Below, piece by piece: positions 1 through 9,854 of a stretch of 64,000 bases of DNA. The stretch spans positions 2,666,001 to 2,730,000 of the forward strand of contig NZ_CP069526.1 of the NCBI RefSeq assembly GCF_016889705.1, in the 5' to 3' direction. How positions within the stretch are numbered: position 1 is the first letter of the stretch; the number at the start of each line of letters is the position of its first letter. The notes below the pieces were generated by a model. It made no database searches and was not told the DNA's origin. It was given only the letters and a program-made list of their open reading frames with translations. A program made the translations under genes and the position numbers. Source of the stretch: Amycolatopsis sp. FDAARGOS 1241. Its GTDB lineage: Bacteria > Actinomycetota > Actinomycetes > Mycobacteriales > Pseudonocardiaceae.

Positions 1-197
1 TCGTCGACGAACGTCGGCGGCTGCCGGGTCGGGGAGCGTGGCTGCACCCCGCACCGGGCTGTCTGGCCAAGGCCGAGCGGAAGCGGGCGTTCCCCCGGGC
101 TCTTCGAGCCCAGGGCGCGCTCGACGCCGCCGGGCTCCGCGAGCACCCGGCGTTCGCCACGGAGATCGGTTCCGGGAACCACCCGGAACCGCAGTGA
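1..197 (+). CDS. ylxR: YlxR-family RNA-binding protein, C-terminal part
   Basis: The gene enters from the left edge; the last 64 codons lie here, first full codon at 3 and TGA at 195-197. They carry the YlxR (DUF448) signature GRGAWLHP followed by CLAKAERKRAFPRAL, the basic patch of this small RNA-binding fold. YlxR is usually encoded between nusA and infB, and infB follows 121 bases downstream, so the context agrees. The tail after the core is short and rich in G, H and P. In the family the protein is about 90-110 residues, so roughly the first third is missing only because the window starts here. Confidence 0.8.
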   Translation, partial: VDERRRLPGRGAWLHPAPGCLAKAERKRAFPRALRAQGALDAAGLREHPAFATEIGSGNHPEPQ

Positions 198-318
198 AAC
201 AAGGAAGCAGGTCGACCCGTCATGAGTCAGCCGTGAAGCTGAAGCCATGAACGCGCGACGATAAGGACGAGGTCAGCGGGTCTCTTCACCGCCTGGCCTC
301 CCCTAGATGAGGAGAGCT

Positions 319-3288
319 GTGCCAGGCAAGGCCCGCGTACACGAGCTCGCGAAGGAGCTCGGCATCACCAGCAAGGAAGTTCTCGCCAAGCTGAAGGAGC
401 AGGGCGAGTTCGTGAAGTCCGCGTCATCCACCGTCGAGGCGCCCGTCGCCCGCCGCCTGCGTGACGCGTACCCCGCCAAGGGCGGGAAGAAGTCCGGCCC
501 GACCCCCGGCCCGCGGCCCACGCCGCCCGCCGGCAACTCGAACGCTGCCCCGAGCGCCCCGCAGGCCCCCAAGCCCGCGTCGGCCGCCCCGCAGCACAAC
601 CAGCAGCAGGCCCCGGCCGCCAGGCCCGCGCCTGCCGCTGCGCAGTCCAACGGACCGCGTCCGGCGACCCCGGGTGCCCGTCCCGGCCCGCGTCCCGGCC
701 CCCGGCCGGCGCCGCAGCAGCCGCAGCAGCAGGTTCCGGCGGCCAAGGCCGAGCCCGCGGCACCGAAGCCCGCTCCGAAGCAGGACGCCGCGTCGTCCGG
801 CTCCGGTTCGGTCGTGCCGCCGAAGCCGCAGGGCCCCAAGCCCGGCGGTCCCAAGCCCGGCCCGCGCACGCCGCGTGTCGGCAACAACCCCTTCGGCGTC
901 GGCTCCGGCGCTCCGACCCCGCGTCCGCCGGCCCCGCGCCCCGGCCCGGGTCAGGGCGGCGACAACCGGCCGCCGCGTCCCGGCGGTGCCGGTGGCGGCG
1001 GTGACCGGCCCGCGCCGCGGCCCGGTGGTGGCGCCGGTGGCAACCGGCCCAGCCCGGGCAACATGCCCCCGCGCCCGAACCCCGGCATGATGCCGGGCCG
1101 CACCCCGCGTCCGGCCGGTCCGGGCGGCGGTGCCCGTGGCGGCCCCGGTGGCGGCGGTCGTCCCGGTGGTGGCGGCGGTGGCCGTCCCGGTGGGGGCGGC
1201 GGCGGCTTCCGCGGTGGCGGCGGCGGTGGCGGTGGCTTCCGTGGCGGCCCCGGTGGCGGCGGCGGTGGCGGCGGCTTCCGGCCCGGTGGCGGTGCCCCGG
1301 CCGGCGGTGGCGGCGGCTTCCGCGGTGGCGGCGGTGGTCGTGGCGGCCCCGGTGGCCGTGGCGGTACCGCGGGTGCCTTCGGGCGTCCGGGTGGTCCCTC
1401 GCGCAAGGGCCGCAAGTCGAAGCGGCAGAAGCGCCAGGAGTACATGGACAACATGCAGGCGCCCAGCGTCGGTGGCGTCCGCCTGCCCAAGGGCAGTGGC
1501 GAGACGATCCGGCTGCCGCGCGGTGCCTCGCTGACCGACTTCGCCGAGAAGATCGACGCCAACCCGGCTTCGCTGGTGCAGGTGCTCTTCCACCTCGGCG
1601 AGATGGTCACGGCGACGCAGTCCGTGTCCGACGACATCCTCGAGCTGCTCGGCGGCGAGATGAACTACAACGTTCAGGTCGTCTCGCCCGAGGAGGAGGA
1701 CCGCGAGCTGCTGGAGACCTTCGACATCACCTACGGCGAAGACGCCGGTGACGAGGAGGACCTCCAGATCCGGCCGCCGGTCGTGACCGTCATGGGTCAC
1801 GTCGACCACGGTAAGACGCGACTGCTCGACACGATCCGCAAGACCAAGGTCCGCGAGAGCGAGGCCGGTGGCATCACCCAGCACATCGGTGCCTACCAGG
1901 TCGAGACGGAGCTCGAGGGCAACCCGCGCCTGATCACCTTCATCGACACCCCGGGTCACGAGGCGTTCACCGCCATGCGTGCCCGTGGTGCGAACTCGAC
2001 GGACATCGCGGTGATCGTGGTGGCCGCCGACGACGGGGTCATGCCGCAGACGGTCGAGGCGATCAACCACGCCCAGGCCGCCAAGGCGCCGATCGTGGTC
2101 GCGGTCAACAAGATCGACAAGGAAGGCGCGAACCCGCAGAAGATCCGCCAGCAGCTCACCGAGTACGGGCTGGTCGCCGAGGAGTACGGCGGCGAGACGA
2201 TGTTCGTGGACATCTCCGCGCGGGAGAACATCAACATCGACGGCCTGCTGGAAGCGATCCTGCTGACCGCCGACGCCACGCTGGACCTCCGGGCCAACCC
2301 GGACATGGAGGCCCAGGGTGTCGCGATCGAGGCGCACCTCGACCGCGGCCGCGGCCCGGTGGCCACGGTCCTGGTCCAGCGCGGCACGCTGCGCGTCGGC
2401 GACTCGGTCGTGGCGGGTGACGCCTACGGCCGCGTGCGCCGGATGGTCGACGAGTACAACGAGGACGTCACGGAGGCCCTGCCTTCGCGGCCCGTCCAGG
2501 TCATCGGGTTCACCTCGGTGCCGGGCGCGGGCGACACGTTCCTGGTGGTCGACGAGGACCGCGTCGCCCGGCAGATCGCCGAGCGCCGCTCCGCCCGGAC
2601 GCGCAACGCGCTCAACGCCGCGCGCCGCAAGCGGGTCAGCCTCGAGGACCTCGACTCCGCCTTGAAGGAGACGAGCAGCCTCAACCTGATCATCAAGGGT
2701 GACAACTCGGGTACCGTCGAAGCGCTCGAGGCGGCCCTGCTCCAGCTGGACGTCGGTGACGACGTCGAGCTGCACGTGGTGCACCGCGGTGTCGGTGGCG
2801 TGACCGAATCGGACATCGACCTGGCGACTGCGTCCGACGCGATCGTGCTCGGCTTCAACGTCCGGGCCCAGGGCAAGGCGACCGAGCGGGCCACCCGCGA
2901 GGGCGTCGACGTCCGGTACTACACGGTCATCTACCAGGCGATCGAAGAGATCGAGCAGGCTCTCAAGGGCATGCTCAAGCCGGAGTACGAAGAGGTCGAG
3001 CTGGGCCGCGCCGAGGTCCGCGAGGTCTTCAAGTCCTCCAAGATCGGCACGATCGCCGGTTGCCTGGTCGTGTCCGGCGTGATCCGGCGCAACGCCAGGG
3101 CGCGCCTGCTCCGCGACGGCACCGTCGTGGCCGAGAACCTGCCCATCAGCTCGCTGCGGCGGTTCAAGGACGACGTGGTCGAGGTCCGTGAAGGGTACGA
3201 GTGCGGTCTGACGCTGGGCTCGTACAGCGACATCAAGGTCGACGACGTGATCGAGACCTACGAACAGCGGGAGAAGCCCCGCGCCTGA
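319..3288 (+). CDS. infB: Translation initiation factor IF-2
   Basis: GTPase that brings initiator tRNA to the 30S subunit and promotes subunit joining in the cytoplasm. 989 residues. Residues 1-50 form the IF2_N helical domain ([11 protein letters not shown]). About 55-370 is a disordered Pro/Ala then Gly/Arg region, then a second IF2_N domain. The G domain has GHVDHGKT at 493-500, DTPGH near 543 and NKID near 597, followed by IF2 domains II-IV. An ATG exists at 307, but the GTG at 319 is preferred: GAGGAG at 309-314 is correctly spaced for it and the protein then begins [10 protein letters not shown] as in relatives. The linker is unusually long and glycine-rich. Confidence 0.97.
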   Translation: MPGKARVHELAKELGITSKEVLAKLKEQGEFVKSASSTVEAPVARRLRDAYPAKGGKKSGPTPGPRPTPPAGNSNAAPSAPQAPKPASAAPQHNQQQAPAARPAPAAAQSNGPRPATPGARPGPRPGPRPAPQQPQQQVPAAKAEPAAPKPAPKQDAASSGSGSVVPPKPQGPKPGGPKPGPRTPRVGNNPFGVGSGAPTPRPPAPRPGPGQGGDNRPPRPGGAGGGGDRPAPRPGGGAGGNRPSPGNMPPRPNPGMMPGRTPRPAGPGGGARGGPGGGGRPGGGGGGRPGGGGGGFRGGGGGGGGFRGGPGGGGGGGGFRPGGGAPAGGGGGFRGGGGGRGGPGGRGGTAGAFGRPGGPSRKGRKSKRQKRQEYMDNMQAPSVGGVRLPKGSGETIRLPRGASLTDFAEKIDANPASLVQVLFHLGEMVTATQSVSDDILELLGGEMNYNVQVVSPEEEDRELLETFDITYGEDAGDEEDLQIRPPVVTVMGHVDHGKTRLLDTIRKTKVRESEAGGITQHIGAYQVETELEGNPRLITFIDTPGHEAFTAMRARGANSTDIAVIVVAADDGVMPQTVEAINHAQAAKAPIVVAVNKIDKEGANPQKIRQQLTEYGLVAEEYGGETMFVDISARENINIDGLLEAILLTADATLDLRANPDMEAQGVAIEAHLDRGRGPVATVLVQRGTLRVGDSVVAGDAYGRVRRMVDEYNEDVTEALPSRPVQVIGFTSVPGAGDTFLVVDEDRVARQIAERRSARTRNALNAARRKRVSLEDLDSALKETSSLNLIIKGDNSGTVEALEAALLQLDVGDDVELHVVHRGVGGVTESDIDLATASDAIVLGFNVRAQGKATERATREGVDVRYYTVIYQAIEEIEQALKGMLKPEYEEVELGRAEVREVFKSSKIGTIAGCLVVSGVIRRNARARLLRDGTVVAENLPISSLRRFKDDVVEVREGYECGLTLGSYSDIKVDDVIETYEQREKPRA

Positions 3289-3295
3289 CGGCTGA

Positions 3296-3373
3296 TGGGA
3301 GAGGGGCGTGCTCGCAGGCTGCGCTCGCCCCTCTCCCACCGTCACGGTGTCTTCTGGGGGCCGAAGCCCCAGA
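3296..3373 (+). terminator. Two hairpins between infB and the DUF503 gene
   Basis: A perfect 13-bp stem pairs 3296-3308 with 3326-3338 (TGGGAGAGGGGCG and its complement). A smaller 7-bp stem pairs 3353-3359 with 3367-3373. No clear T-run follows either. They may act as a partial terminator or attenuator that lowers expression of the genes behind infB. The stems are seen directly; the function is inferred. Confidence 0.5.
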
Positions 3374-3478
3374 CCTCCCCGGGGGGTGCGCCCGGCATGT
3401 GCCGTCCGGGGTCGGCGGTGGTCGCGTTTCGCCTCGGCGGGACGCTGTTCGCAGGTGGTTCGAGTCTTGAAGGAGACT

Positions 3479-3772
3479 ATGTACGTCGGAGCTCTTGAGC
3501 TCGACATCCTGCTCGACGACGTGCACTCGTTGAAGCAGAAGCGGTCCGTGATCAAACCGGTGGTGGCGGAGGTGCGCAAGCGCTTCGCCGTATCGGTGGC
3601 CGAAGCCGGTCACCTCGACCTCCACCGGCGAGCCCTCATCGGGGTGGCCGTCGTCGCCGCGGGTGGCGAGCACGTCCGGGACGTGCTCGACTCCTGTGAG
3701 CGGTTCGTGGCCTCGCGACCGGAGTTCGCCCTGCTGTCGGCGCACCGCCGGCTACTGGGACCGGACGATTAG
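3479..3772 (+). CDS. DUF503 family protein
   Basis: 97-residue small conserved protein beginning [14 protein letters not shown], with the family pattern of a short alpha/beta fold and [20 protein letters not shown] near residues 19-38. The biochemical function of DUF503 is not known; it is very often found between infB and rbfA, exactly as here. The ATG at 3479 is chosen over upstream in-frame codons because AAGGAGA lies at 3470-3476 and homologues begin at this residue. A 32-base gap separates it from rbfA, so the two are probably co-transcribed. Confidence 0.88.
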   Translation: MYVGALELDILLDDVHSLKQKRSVIKPVVAEVRKRFAVSVAEAGHLDLHRRALIGVAVVAAGGEHVRDVLDSCERFVASRPEFALLSAHRRLLGPDD

Positions 3773-3803
3773 ACCGGAGAACATTTCAGAAGGGGACGTT
3801 CCC

Positions 3804-4310
3804 ATGGCCGATCCTGCTCGGGCTCGCAAGCTCGCCAAGCGGATCTCTCAGATCGTCGCGTCGGCGATCGAGCACGACGTCAAGGACCCGCGGCTGGGTT
3901 CGGTGACCATCACCGATACCAAGATCACCGCGGACCTGCACGACGCCACGGTGTACTACACGGTGCTGGGCGAGAACCTCGACTCGGCGCCGGACTTCGC
4001 GGGCGCCGCGGCGGCCCTCGAGTCGGCGCGGGGAGTCCTGCGCACCAAGGTCGGGCAGGGCACCGGCGTCCGCTACACCCCGACCCTCACCTTCGTCGCC
4101 GACAGCATCCCCGACGACGCCCGGCGCATCGAGGAGCTGCTCGCGAAGGCCCGTGAGGCCGACGCGGAGGTCGCCCGCCAGGCGACGGGCGCCCAGCACG
4201 CCGGCGAAGCCGATCCGTACAAGGCCCCGCGCCCGGACGAAGACACTGCCGAGGACACTGATGAGGACGCTGTCGACGACGAGCTGACCGAAGAGGAGAC
4301 CCGAGGCTGA
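3804..4310 (+). CDS. rbfA: Ribosome-binding factor A
   Basis: Late 30S assembly factor that binds the 16S rRNA region near helix 1 and is needed for growth at low temperature. 168 residues; the KH-like core spans about 1-115 ([35 protein letters not shown]). The last 50 residues are an acidic D/E-rich tail common in actinobacterial RbfA. Start ATG at 3804 follows GAAGGGGA. The gene closes the infB block: a strong hairpin lies 130 bases downstream and the usual next gene (the DHH phosphoesterase) is displaced to 7101. Confidence 0.95.
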   Translation: MADPARARKLAKRISQIVASAIEHDVKDPRLGSVTITDTKITADLHDATVYYTVLGENLDSAPDFAGAAAALESARGVLRTKVGQGTGVRYTPTLTFVADSIPDDARRIEELLAKAREADAEVARQATGAQHAGEADPYKAPRPDEDTAEDTDEDAVDDELTEEETRG

Positions 4311-4442
4311 ACTCGTCCGGCTGGGGCAAGACCAAACGCGACCCGATGCGCTGCTCCGTGGCGCCGCGCCGTTCGTCGCCACCCGCGCCGGGCGCGCCAC
4401 CTCGGTGGGTGCGCCGTCCGCGGTTGCCCCGCCCACCAGCCC

Positions 4443-4477
4443 GCCGGCCCTGAACGCGAGACGCGTTCGGGGCCGGC
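4443..4477. terminator. Bidirectional hairpin terminator
   Basis: A 15-bp stem pairs 4443-4457 with 4463-4477, with one G-T pair and a 5-base loop, followed on the + strand by GTTATTTG. It sits between rbfA and the convergent MarR pseudogene and could serve both. The 130 bases between rbfA and this stem hold no recognisable gene. Confidence 0.6.
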
Positions 4478-4486
4478 GTTATTTGT

Positions 4487-4935
4487 GCCCTGCTCGGCCG
4501 GCCGGGTCGCGGTGACCGCGTCGGCCGAGGCCAGCAGTACCCGGACCGCTTGGGGGCGCAGGTCTTGCGGCAGCAGGTCCCACGCCGCGCGCTGGTTGGC
4601 GCGCAGGCGGCCCCGCGCGCGGTCCCAGTGCGCCCGGCCCGGGCGGTGAGGGCTCGACGACGCGGCGGTCATCGTGGGCGTGGGGGGCGGTGGACCAGGC
4701 CGGCGGTTTCGAGGGACTTCACCGAGCGCGTCACGGTCGGCTGGGCCATTCGGGCTTCCGTGGCCAGTTCGCCGATGGTCATGGCGCCGAGCCGGGCCAG
4801 GGGGGTGACGAGCTGGGCCTGGGAGTCGCTGAGGGCGGACGCGGAGGCGGCCTGGGCGTCGAGGCGGGCGCGGTTGGTGCGCATCGCCGCGTAGAGGGCG
4901 TTGCACGCGTCGGCGAAGTGGTCGACCTCGGATGC
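4487..4935 (-). pseudogene. MarR-family regulator, frameshifted remnant
   Basis: Read on the minus strand the product is clearly MarR-like but broken. Frame 1 (down to 4669) gives VTASEVDHFADACNALYAAM, then the helix-turn-helix TIGELATEARMAQPTVTRSVKSLE. After LVHRPP the wing continues in a second frame as HDDRRVVEPSPP. The C-terminal helix continues in a third frame as GRAHWDRARGRLRANQ. The normal start is also missing: the expected first codon reads GTA after an in-frame stop. Two frameshifts plus the lost start argue for a pseudogene, unless the assembly has local indel errors. It is divergent to the next pseudogene, the usual layout of a MarR repressor and its target. Confidence 0.75.
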
Positions 4936-5005
4936 AGTTACCCGGAAAGATTAGATCACCCAAGTCCATAGCATGTTGAATTCACGAACCGGGAGGAGAC
5001 AGCCG

Positions 5006-5975
5006 ATGGTCCGGAAGGTCGCCCTCGAAAAGCACTTCGGCACGAGCGACCCCGACATCGTGGAGCAGCCGCGCGAGCACTTCACCGAGCGCACGCGGCC
5101 GCCACACCGGCGGCAGCCGCTCGACGTCCAGGGCGAGCGCCTGCGGCTGATGGACGAAGCCGGCATTGAGCTGGTCGTGCTCTCCCTGCTGGCGCCCGGG
5201 ATCCAGGGGCTGCCGCAGCGCGCGCAGGCGCTCGACTGGGCGCGGCGCACCAACGACGTCGCCGCGCGCCACGTCGAGCTGCGCCCCGATCGGTTCGCCG
5301 CGTTTGCGGCACTTCCGTTGCAGGATCCGGAAGCCGCGGCGACCGAGCTGCGCAGGCGGTGACGGAGCTGGGGTTCAAGGGCGCGCTCGTCAACGGATTC
5401 TCCGAAGTGGACGGTGACCGCAGCGCCTATCTCGACGAACCGCAGTACCGGCCGTTCTGGGCGGTGGTCGAGGAACTCGGCGTGCCGGTGTACCCGCCCC
5501 GCGTGGCTCGCTGCCACGCGACAGCCGGATGCTCGAGGGCCACCCGTGGCTCTACGGCTCGGCGTGGGGCTTCTCCGTCGAGACCGGCACGCACGCGTTG
5601 CGGCTCATGGCCGGTGGCCTGTTCGACGAACACCCGGGCGTGCAGGTGATCCTCGGGCACCTGAGCGAGCTGGTGCCGTTCAACATCTGGCGCACGGACC
5701 ACCGGCTGAAGGTGAAGCCGGCCGGCATCCCGGCACGCAAACCGCTGCGCGAATACCTGCGCTCGAACTTCCACCTGACCACGAGCGGCAACTTCTCCAC
5801 GCCCGCGCTGCGGTTCACCCTCGACGAGGTCGGTGCCGACCGCGTGCTGTTCTCCGCCGACTGCCCGTTCGAGTCCATGGGGGAGGCCGCCGGGTGGTTC
5901 GACGCGCTGGACCTCGACCGGGAGGCGCACGAGAAGATCGCCGCCGGCAACGCGCGGAGGCTCCTCGGCCTCTGA
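5006..5975 (+). pseudogene. Amidohydrolase-2 / aromatic acid decarboxylase-like, frameshifted
   Basis: Three consecutive frames together encode one amidohydrolase_2 family protein resembling gamma-resorcylate or 2,3-dihydroxybenzoate decarboxylases. Start ATG at 5006 (MVRKVALEKHFG) follows GGGAGGAGA at 4991-4999. Frame 1 runs to about 5350 (LRLMDEAGIELVVLSLLAPG). It shifts to AVTELGFKGALVNGF, then near 5500 shifts again to DSRMLEGHPWLYGSAWGF and GLFDEHPGVQVILGHLSE, ending at 5975 with VLFSADCPFESMG. Such enzymes act on hydroxybenzoates using a bound metal. Two frameshifts make this copy non-functional unless they are sequencing errors. Confidence 0.78.
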
Positions 5976-6037
5976 CCCCCCGAAGCAAAACACCGCTGAG
6001 CAAGCGACACCGTGGCGACCCGGGCCACAGTGGACGC

Positions 6038-7075
6038 TCAAGCCGGCTTTGCTGCCACCACCAGGTCGCGCACGATGGCCTGGTCCACGCGGTGCGCGAA
6101 CTCCTCGTAGGGGCCGCCCTCGCGCACGTCGAGGCCGGCCCGCGCGAGCACCGCGACGAGGTCTTCACGCGGGAGCACGTTGGTGTTCCAGGAGATCCCG
6201 AGCGCGCCACCCGGCCGCAGCACGCGGGTCCACACGGGAACGGCCGCCGCCAGCAGGTCGCGCGGGCTGCGCGCCAGGCCCGCTTCGCGGTGGCTGCCGT
6301 GCTGCACGCCGTAGGGCGCGTCGGTGACGATCACGTCGACGGACCCGGGCTTGAGGAGTTCGTCGGTGGTGAGGGTGTCGGCGTTGAAGTACGTGAGCCG
6401 GCGCGTGCGGCCGGCCTTGTAGTCGTCCTTGTCGAAGGAGTACTCGACGTCGAGGCGCCGCCCGAGCCGGAGCTTGTTGCGCCGCAGCTGTCCCGAATCG
6501 GCCGTGTGCTTCACGCGCTTGGTGCGCAACCAGGTCTTGATGAACTGCTCGTACGCCTCGAAGTCCTTGCCGTCCACGTCGAGGCCGGTGGCGTCGAAGC
6601 CGTACATCACGGCCTGGTTCAGCGTGGTACCCCGGCCGCACAGCGGGTCGAGCAGCCGCAGCGGGCGCTCGAGCCACGCGGCCGGCGCATCGGTGGCCAG
6701 CAGCGTGATGTTGAGCAGCAGCTTGGTGAACTGCTCGTTGGTCTTGCCCGCGTACTTCTGGATCGTGAGCAGGTCGGAGTCCGTCTTCGCCAGTGGCCGC
6801 ACGGTGATCGGGCGCAACACGCCGTCGCCGAGCTCGAACAGCGCGTACAGCGAAGACAGGTTGGCCAGGAGCGCGACTTCCGCTTCGGACAGCGGCTCGG
6901 GGCTCGCGAACTTGACGTAGCCGACGCCGCCGAGCTCGACCTCCTCGGCCGCCGACAGCTCGCCGGCGGACCCGGCCGCGCCGAACACCGCCAGCTCGGC
7001 GCGCAGCAGCGAAGGGGCGGACGCGGCGTAGACCCGGTTGGCGGACGGGTGAACGAGAATCACGTACTCAGGCAT
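6038..7075 (-). CDS. SAM-dependent RNA methyltransferase, TRM11/UPF0020-like
   Basis: 345 residues. The N-terminal 150 residues (start MPEYVILVHPSANRVYAAS) form a domain of unassigned role. The C-terminal half is a Rossmann methyltransferase with motif I DPLCGRGTTLNQAVMYG and a catalytic-type motif IV DAPYGVQHG, the variant of N/D-P-P-Y seen in Trm11/Trm-G10-like enzymes that methylate guanosine N2 in tRNA. The substrate is therefore probably tRNA, but this is by family only. Transcribed divergently from nrnA with only 25 bases between the starts, so the promoters must overlap the opposite gene. Confidence 0.75.
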   Translation of the reverse strand: MPEYVILVHPSANRVYAASAPSLLRAELAVFGAAGSAGELSAAEEVELGGVGYVKFASPEPLSEAEVALLANLSSLYALFELGDGVLRPITVRPLAKTDSDLLTIQKYAGKTNEQFTKLLLNITLLATDAPAAWLERPLRLLDPLCGRGTTLNQAVMYGFDATGLDVDGKDFEAYEQFIKTWLRTKRVKHTADSGQLRRNKLRLGRRLDVEYSFDKDDYKAGRTRRLTYFNADTLTTDELLKPGSVDVIVTDAPYGVQHGSHREAGLARSPRDLLAAAVPVWTRVLRPGGALGISWNTNVLPREDLVAVLARAGLDVREGGPYEEFAHRVDQAIVRDLVVAAKPA

Positions 7076-7100
7076 CCCGCAGAGCGTAGCGTGACGCACT

Positions 7101-8123
7101 GTGACAGCTACTTTGGCGCAGGACATCGAAGCCGCCGCGGCCCTGCTGGCCGAGGCCACCGACGTGACGCTGCTCGGGCACGTGCGCCCCGACGCCGACG
7201 CGCTGGGCAGCGCGCTGGCCCTCGGCCACGTGCTGCACCGGCGCGGGGCCCGGGTGCGGGTCTCCTTCGGCGAGCCCGACGAGGCCCCGGAAACACTGGC
7301 CTGGCTCGACGTCGACGGGCTCCTGACCAAACCCGGGGACCTGCCCGAGACCGAGCAGCTGCTGATCGCGCTCGACACCCCGGCGCCGTCCCGGCTGGGC
7401 CGGCTGGCCGGGCGCGTGCCCGCTGCGCGCGCGGCCGGCGGGTCGGTGCTCGTGGTCGACCACCACGCCACGAACGAGTTCTACGGCACCCACCACGTGG
7501 TCGACGAGGCCACCGAGGCGACCGCGGTGCTCGTCGCGCAGATCATCGAGGCGATGGGCGTCGAGCTCGACGAACCCGCCGCGCGGTGCCTGTATGCCGG
7601 GATCGTCACGGACACCAGCGGGTTCCGCCGCGCGCGGCCGGAGACGCACCTGATCGCCGCACGCCTGCTCGCGGCGGGGGTGAACCCGTCGGAGGTGGCG
7701 CGCCGGATCGTGGACGACCACCCGTTCGCGTGGCTGCCGATGCTCTCGGCCGTGCTGGCGGAAGCACGGCTGGAGCCCGAGGCCGCCCAGGGATTCGGGT
7801 TCGTGCACGCCGTGGTGCGCCTGACCGTCGCCGCGACCGTGCGCAGCGAAGAGGTCGAGTCGGTGATCGACGTCGTCCGCTCGACGCGGGAGGCCGGCGT
7901 CGCGGCCGTGCTCAAGGAGTTCGGCCCCGCGGCGCACAGTTCGGTGTGGACGGTGTCGTTGCGCTCCGCCGGCCGCGTCGACGTCTCGGCCGCGGCCGCG
8001 GAGTTCGGCGGCGGGGGCCACCGGATGGCGGCGGGTTGCACGATGGAGGGCACGGCGGACGAGGTGCTGGCGCGCTTGCGCGACGCGCTGGGCCGGGCAC
8101 CGTTGCTGGCGGGCGGCGCGTGA
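7101..8123 (+). CDS. nrnA: DHH/DHHA1 bifunctional oligoribonuclease / pAp phosphatase
   Basis: 340 residues. NrnA-type enzymes degrade 2-5 nt RNA to mononucleotides and dephosphorylate pAp; some also cleave pGpG or pApA. The metal site is visible as HVRPDADALGS (D31, D33) and VVDHH (D120, H121, H122). The DHHA1 domain ends with the substrate-binding GGGGHRMAAGC. GTG start at 7101. In relatives this gene follows rbfA directly; here about 2.8 kb of accessory sequence separates them. Confidence 0.9.
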   Translation: MTATLAQDIEAAAALLAEATDVTLLGHVRPDADALGSALALGHVLHRRGARVRVSFGEPDEAPETLAWLDVDGLLTKPGDLPETEQLLIALDTPAPSRLGRLAGRVPAARAAGGSVLVVDHHATNEFYGTHHVVDEATEATAVLVAQIIEAMGVELDEPAARCLYAGIVTDTSGFRRARPETHLIAARLLAAGVNPSEVARRIVDDHPFAWLPMLSAVLAEARLEPEAAQGFGFVHAVVRLTVAATVRSEEVESVIDVVRSTREAGVAAVLKEFGPAAHSSVWTVSLRSAGRVDVSAAAAEFGGGGHRMAAGCTMEGTADEVLARLRDALGRAPLLAGGA

Positions 8124-8449
8124 CCGACGTCGTCCGGCTCGACGACGGGTTCTCCCGGACTTCACCGGCGAGAGGTGCTCGGCGCCGCGTTCCTCCTCCT
8201 GCCGGCGGCGCAGGAGAACGTGGGTGTGCACAGTCGGTAACGGCCCGGGCCGCTCACTCGGCCGTGGACCCGGCCCGGGTGTCCACTGTGGACGAAGTCC
8301 GCCCGGTTGCGCGGTCGTGGAACCTGGGCGCCATTTGCGCGGCCGGAGCTGACGGCCGGCTTCGGCACGCTCGCCCGGTCGGCGCCCCGCAGGCGGCCGG
8401 GTGGCGCTCGTCGCTCCGCAGCCGCGGGCCGGTGGTCGTCGGCGCCTGA
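8120..8449 (+). pseudogene. Uncertain reading-frame remnant after nrnA
   Basis: A 109-codon frame opens with GTG overlapping the nrnA stop (MTDVVRLDDGFSR), but after that the composition no longer looks coding. A shift of frame at about 8158 would give LHRREVLGAAFLLLPAAQE, which resembles a secretion signal, and then stops. I read it as the stub of a lost gene co-translated with nrnA, or as non-coding sequence. It contains the 13-base palindrome GTCCACTGTGGAC at 8281-8293. Confidence 0.25.
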
Positions 8450-8479
8450 ATTGTCGGGGCCGGTGGTTACGCTGCCGGG

Positions 8480-9811
8480 GTGCCCGAAGAAGCCGTGCTG
8501 ACGCCGGACGACCGGATTCCCGCCCGCCGCGTGCTCGGGCTCGCCGTGCCCGCGCTCGGGGTGCTGGCCGCCGAGCCGCTGTACGTGCTCGTCGACACGG
8601 CGGTGGTCGGGCACCTGGGTGCGTTGCCGCTGGCCGGGCTCGCGCTCGGCGGGGTGGTGCTGTCGCAGATCTCGACGCAGCTGACGTTCCTGTCCTACGG
8701 CACCACGTCGCGCACCGCGCGGCTCCACGGAGCCGGCCGGCGGGAGGACGCCGTGCGCGAGGGGGTCCAGGCCACGTGGCTCGCCGTGCTGGTGGGCGTC
8801 GTGCTGCTCGTCGCGGGGCAGCTGCTGGCCGGGCCGATCGCCCGCGCGCTGTCGGGCAGCGACGAGATCGCGGCGTCGGCCGTGTCGTGGCTGCGGATCG
8901 CGCTGTTCGGGGCGCCGCTGATCCTCGTGACCATGGCCGGCAACGGCTGGATGCGCGGCGTGCAGGACGCAGCGCGGCCGCTGCGGTACGTCCTGGCGGG
9001 CAACGGCATCTCGGCGGTCCTGTGCCCGCTGCTGGTCTACGTCGCGGGCCTCGGCCTGGAGGGTTCGGCGATCGCCAACGTCGTGGCCCAAGTGATCTCG
9101 GCGTCGCTGTTCCTCGCGGCGCTGGTGCGCGAACGGGCCGGGTTGCGGCCCGATTTCGGCGTGATGCGCGCGCAGCTGGGCCTGGGCCGTGACCTCGTGC
9201 TGCGCAGCCTCGCCTTCCAAGCCTGCTTCGTGTCGGCGGCCGCCGTCGCGGCGCGGACCTCGACCGAGGCCGTGGGCGCGCACCAGGTGGTGCTGCAGCT
9301 GTGGACGTTCCTCTCGCTCGTGCTCGACTCAGTCGCGATCGCCGCGCAGTCGCTCGTCGGCGCCGCCCTGGGCGGGGGCGCGGCTCGCCAGGCCCGTGGC
9401 GTCGCGGCGCAGATCACCGGCTACGGATTGGTACTGGGGTGCTTCCTGTGCGTGCTGTTCGCCGCGCTGTGGAGCACGCTGCCCCACGCGTTCACCTCCG
9501 ACCCGGGGGTGCTCGCCGAGATCCCGCACGCCTGGTGGTTCTTCGTGGCCCTCCAGCCGATCGCGGGCGTCGTCTTCGCGCTCGACGGTGTGCTCCTCGG
9601 CGCCGGCGACGCCGCTTTCCTGCGCACTGCCACGCTGGTGTCCGCGGGCCTGGGGTTCCTGCCGCTGGTCTGGCTGTCGCTCGCCTTCGGCTGGGGCCTG
9701 CTCGGGATCTGGACGGGCCTGTCGCTGTTCATGGTCTTCCGCTTGGCCGCCGTGCTGATCCGCTGGCGCTCCGGCCACTGGGCCGTGGTCGGTGCCGTCC
9801 GCGGCGGGTGA
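8480..9811 (+). CDS. MATE-family multidrug/cation antiporter (DinF-like)
   Basis: 443 residues, highly hydrophobic, with about twelve membrane segments arranged as two MATE halves. The start PEEAVLTPDDRIPARRVLGL is followed by the first helix and LYVLVDTAVVGHLG, the conserved MATE first-helix region. These inner-membrane proteins export cationic drugs or metabolites using H+ or Na+ gradients; the substrate cannot be told from sequence. GTG start at 8480. In Amycolatopsis-like genomes it usually follows the DHH phosphoesterase, as here. Confidence 0.9.
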   Translation: MPEEAVLTPDDRIPARRVLGLAVPALGVLAAEPLYVLVDTAVVGHLGALPLAGLALGGVVLSQISTQLTFLSYGTTSRTARLHGAGRREDAVREGVQATWLAVLVGVVLLVAGQLLAGPIARALSGSDEIAASAVSWLRIALFGAPLILVTMAGNGWMRGVQDAARPLRYVLAGNGISAVLCPLLVYVAGLGLEGSAIANVVAQVISASLFLAALVRERAGLRPDFGVMRAQLGLGRDLVLRSLAFQACFVSAAAVAARTSTEAVGAHQVVLQLWTFLSLVLDSVAIAAQSLVGAALGGGAARQARGVAAQITGYGLVLGCFLCVLFAALWSTLPHAFTSDPGVLAEIPHAWWFFVALQPIAGVVFALDGVLLGAGDAAFLRTATLVSAGLGFLPLVWLSLAFGWGLLGIWTGLSLFMVFRLAAVLIRWRSGHWAVVGAVRGG

Positions 9812-9854
9812 AATCCCTTCGCCCCCTGCCGGGCCGCGGTGCCAGGGTGGGGCC

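Noticed and set aside
1100..1390. Gly-rich repeats in infB as a CRISPR-like or mobile repeat
   Set aside because: The repeats are codon-level glycine/arginine runs inside a certain gene, with no spacer structure.
424..3579. Long open frame on the minus strand over infB
   Set aside because: It mirrors infB and arises from the GC-rich third codon positions; composition is D/V/R/L-rich without a domain, and infB is certain.
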